Part shown: positions 62,507 through 64,000 of the stretch, one piece after another | Layout of the letters: each line of letters starts with the position of its first letter | Position numbering within the stretch: position 1 is the stretch's first letter | Assembly: GCF_002080455.1 (NCBI RefSeq) | Contig: NZ_CP020555.1 | Span: 7,554,501-7,618,500 of the forward strand | Direction: 5' to 3' | DNA length: 64,000 nucleotides | From: Streptomyces sp. Sge12 | GTDB taxonomy: Bacteria; Actinomycetota; Actinomycetes; Streptomycetales; Streptomycetaceae | The notes under the pieces: model-generated | What the model saw: only the letters and a program-made list of their open reading frames with translations | Told to the model about the DNA's origin: nothing | The model's database searches: none | Made by a program: the position numbers and the translations under genes

Positions 62507-62576
62507 GGTGCCACCTCCAACTCGGACTCACCCACTGAACGGGGGTAGAACAATCACACGCTTCACACGTGCCCAC

Positions 62577-63221
62577 ATGGTGCCGGTCGCTTTGTCTCTC
62601 GGAGCGGGTTTGCTGCTCGGCCTGGTGGGCCCCGTTGCCGGAAAATGGGACAATCCCGTTTGCGTCGCCACGGGCATTGTCTTTTCGAGTGGTTGGCCGT
62701 GGGCCTGCTACGCATTTCTGGTGGGCTATTCCCGCCGACCCAAAATTGAGTCGGCATTGCTGGCGTCTGTGGGATTGACCATCGGCGTGGTCACCTACTA
62801 CATTTTCAAGGATATGAATCCCATCATTCCGGCAGGAATGGAATCCGCCCCCTCTGTTCCGGCTGGAATGGAGTTGGAATCCGGCGCCTCCAGCGGGGGG
62901 CAGATTCTCGTATGGGGAATAGCCGCTTTTGTGTTCGGTGCGCCTGTGGGACTCATGGGGAACGTAGCGCGCACGCCCGGAATCGGTGGCCTTCTGTTCC
63001 GTCTGCTCGTCCCGTTCATCGCCTTCTTCGAGGCGACCCAGCGATTGAACGTAGAGGCGGACTCGCAGGGGCCGGTTTTCGACATGACCTGGAACGCGAC
63101 TCGCGTCGCAGCATGCGTCGTCGCCGTGGCCCTCGTGGCACACACCGTGTGGAACTGGCGTGTTCGGCGTGGCCGGGCCGACGGGCGAGCGGAAGCTGTC
63201 GCGCCCGAACGTCGTCTCTGA
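62577..63221 (+). CDS. DUF6518-type membrane protein (214 aa)
   Basis: ATG at 62577 places the first helix at the N-terminus as in the family. The GTG at 62505 lies inside a hairpin and has a cramped RBS; start uncertain. Helices: VALSLGAGLLLGLVGPVAGK, FSSGWPWACYAFLVGYSRR, LLASVGLTIGVVTYYIFKD, LVWGIAAFVFGAPVGLMGN, VAACVVAVALVAHTVW. The SSGWPWA motif is typical. Weaker codon bias than the core genes. Position after the bacteriocin-like gene suggests, but does not show, a self-protection role. Confidence 0.82.
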   Translation: MVPVALSLGAGLLLGLVGPVAGKWDNPVCVATGIVFSSGWPWACYAFLVGYSRRPKIESALLASVGLTIGVVTYYIFKDMNPIIPAGMESAPSVPAGMELESGASSGGQILVWGIAAFVFGAPVGLMGNVARTPGIGGLLFRLLVPFIAFFEATQRLNVEADSQGPVFDMTWNATRVAACVVAVALVAHTVWNWRVRRGRADGRAEAVAPERRL

Positions 63222-63400
63222 CCTCTGTTCCGCCGGGGCGGCTGGACCGCAACAATGCAAAGCGCCGTCCCCCGAAGAGGCCCGGTCGACCGGCTGAGCT
63301 TCGGCTTCGACACCGCCGACAAAGCACGGCGCCGCGGACCGGCCCGGCTCAGGCGGACGCTTGCCCTCGACCTGCTCGAGGGCCTTGGCGTCAGCGCCCA
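63222..63400. other. Short intergenic gap, nothing seen
   Basis: Only shadow frames between the DUF6518 gene and the MFS fragment. Confidence 0.4.
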
Positions 63401-63778
63401 TGGCATCCCTCGACACCGCCCGGCCCGTCTCAGCGCCCGGCCCTTCCTCGCGTCTTTCTCGTCTGGCTCGTCGGCACCCGTGCCTCGCTGTTCGGTGATG
63501 CCGTCCTGTACTTCGCGCTCGGCTGGGCGGCCAGTGCCCACGGTGGTGGGACGGGTGCTCTGGTCCTGACCGCCATCACGCTTCCACGCACCCTGCTGCT
63601 GTTGCTGGGTGGTGCCGTCGGTGACCGGTTCGGCGCGCGCCTGGTGATGATCACCGGCGACGTCGTGATGCTCACGGTCACTCTCGTACTGGCCCTGGTG
63701 GGACCCGACTCGGGAGCATCGCCCTGGCTCCTCGTCCTGGTCGCCGTCGTCATTGCACAAGAGGCCGCCCTGGTGTGA
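63401..63778 (+). pseudogene. N-terminal fragment of an MFS transporter
   Basis: ATG at 63401 begins MASLDTARPVSAPGPSS. After a one-base shift near 63452 the frame reads RVFLVWLVGTRASLFGDAVL, YFALGWAASAHGG, LLLLGGAVGDRFGARLVMIT, GDVVMLTVTLVLALVG and stops at 63776. Only the first four helices of a DHA3-type exporter are present. A loose 54-codon frame follows to 63939. Confidence 0.65.
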
Positions 63779-63979
63779 GCCATGGGGTCACGAGCGATCC
63801 GGCGTACGGCGTGGAAGCACATCGTGAGGGTGTTGCCGCCGGACGCCTGGTCCTGCACGACGTTCCTTCCGGTGAGTGTGGGGAAGGCGCCTGCCGGAAC
63901 CATCTGATCGCCCGGTTCCCCAACGAAACCGCGTGAGAAACTCGGTGGTCGGATCACTGAGGCAGAAGGGTCGCTTGCC

Positions 63980-64000
63980 ATGTCGGACGCCATACCGCCG
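63980..64000 (+). CDS. Start of a gene cut by the window edge
   Basis: AGAAGGG lies 10-12 nt before an ATG at 63980; seven codons (MSDAIPP) are visible. Nothing more can be said. Confidence 0.45.

Noticed and set aside
63775..63939. 54-codon frame starting at the MFS fragment stop (GTGA overlap)
   Set aside because: Only about two thirds G/C at third positions and no RBS; probably chance continuation.
1..64000. CRISPR arrays, tRNA and rRNA genes
   Set aside because: No regularly spaced direct repeats of CRISPR type, no recognisable tRNA cloverleaf or rRNA sequence was seen by eye; the only tandem repeats are the short arrays listed.

Overview
The window is high-GC DNA (about 70% by eye, third codon positions nearly all G or C) with GTG starts, GTGA/ATGA stop-start overlaps, RsbR/RsbS/RsbT partner-switching genes, many secreted or lipoprotein genes and several Streptomyces-type DUF families. 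I infer a Streptomyces or close relative. The high load of decayed genes and the lack of core housekeeping loci apart from a secDF fusion suggest an accessory part of the chromosome.

Layout. 1-9.6 kb: the end of a striking cysteine-array protein, two very large tandem genes of unknown function, a matrixin-type metalloprotease with a cysteine-switch-like motif, and a small secreted protein. 9.6-16.9 kb: a decayed stretch with a peptidase pseudogene broken in its HExxH motif and two DNA ligase remnants facing opposite ways. It also holds intact genes: a 67-aa secreted peptide, a divergent pair of DUF3592-like membrane proteins, and an unknown 329-aa protein. 16.9-25.1 kb: a signalling block. 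A five-gene stressosome-like operon (RsbR, RsbS, RsbT, kinase-phosphatase fusion, RsbU-like phosphatase) is followed by two MarR plus PP2C phosphatase modules facing each other, with a perfect MarR-type palindrome at the outer edge. 25.1-36.4 kb: a PRC-barrel gene, a three-gene molybdenum hydroxylase operon of PaoABC type, SRPBCC, UBP zinc-finger, DUF402 and DUF4232 genes, and a lipoprotein with a duplicated domain.

36.4-40.2 kb is a graveyard island: an IS5-like remnant abutting a truncated BRCT gene, an MFS tail, a resolvase HTH fragment, and one intact lower-GC orphan gene with a strong RBS and terminator. 40.2-46 kb: a fused SecDF, a His-rich secreted protein, a frameshifted TPR protein and a decayed coiled-coil gene. 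46-64 kb is better ordered: an MHS-type transporter with a GAF-PucR regulator, a YedK/HMCES protein, a membrane protein-XRE-dehydrogenase operon, an EEP-family protein, an ATP-grasp enzyme, and a large secreted metalloprotease with FN3 and ricin-like domains. It continues with a channel-like membrane protein, a lactococcin-972-like secreted protein, a DUF6518 membrane protein and another MFS fragment.

How the genes work together. The clearest unit is the 16.9-25.1 kb block, where STAS proteins, GHKL kinases and PP2C phosphatases would form a partner-switching cascade. Two members carry substitutions at catalytic positions: N-box Asn to Ser in the fusion protein, and a metal-site Asp to Asn in one PP2C. 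Catalytic and pseudo-enzyme paralogues may therefore be combined. All functional statements come from reading motifs; no database search was run.
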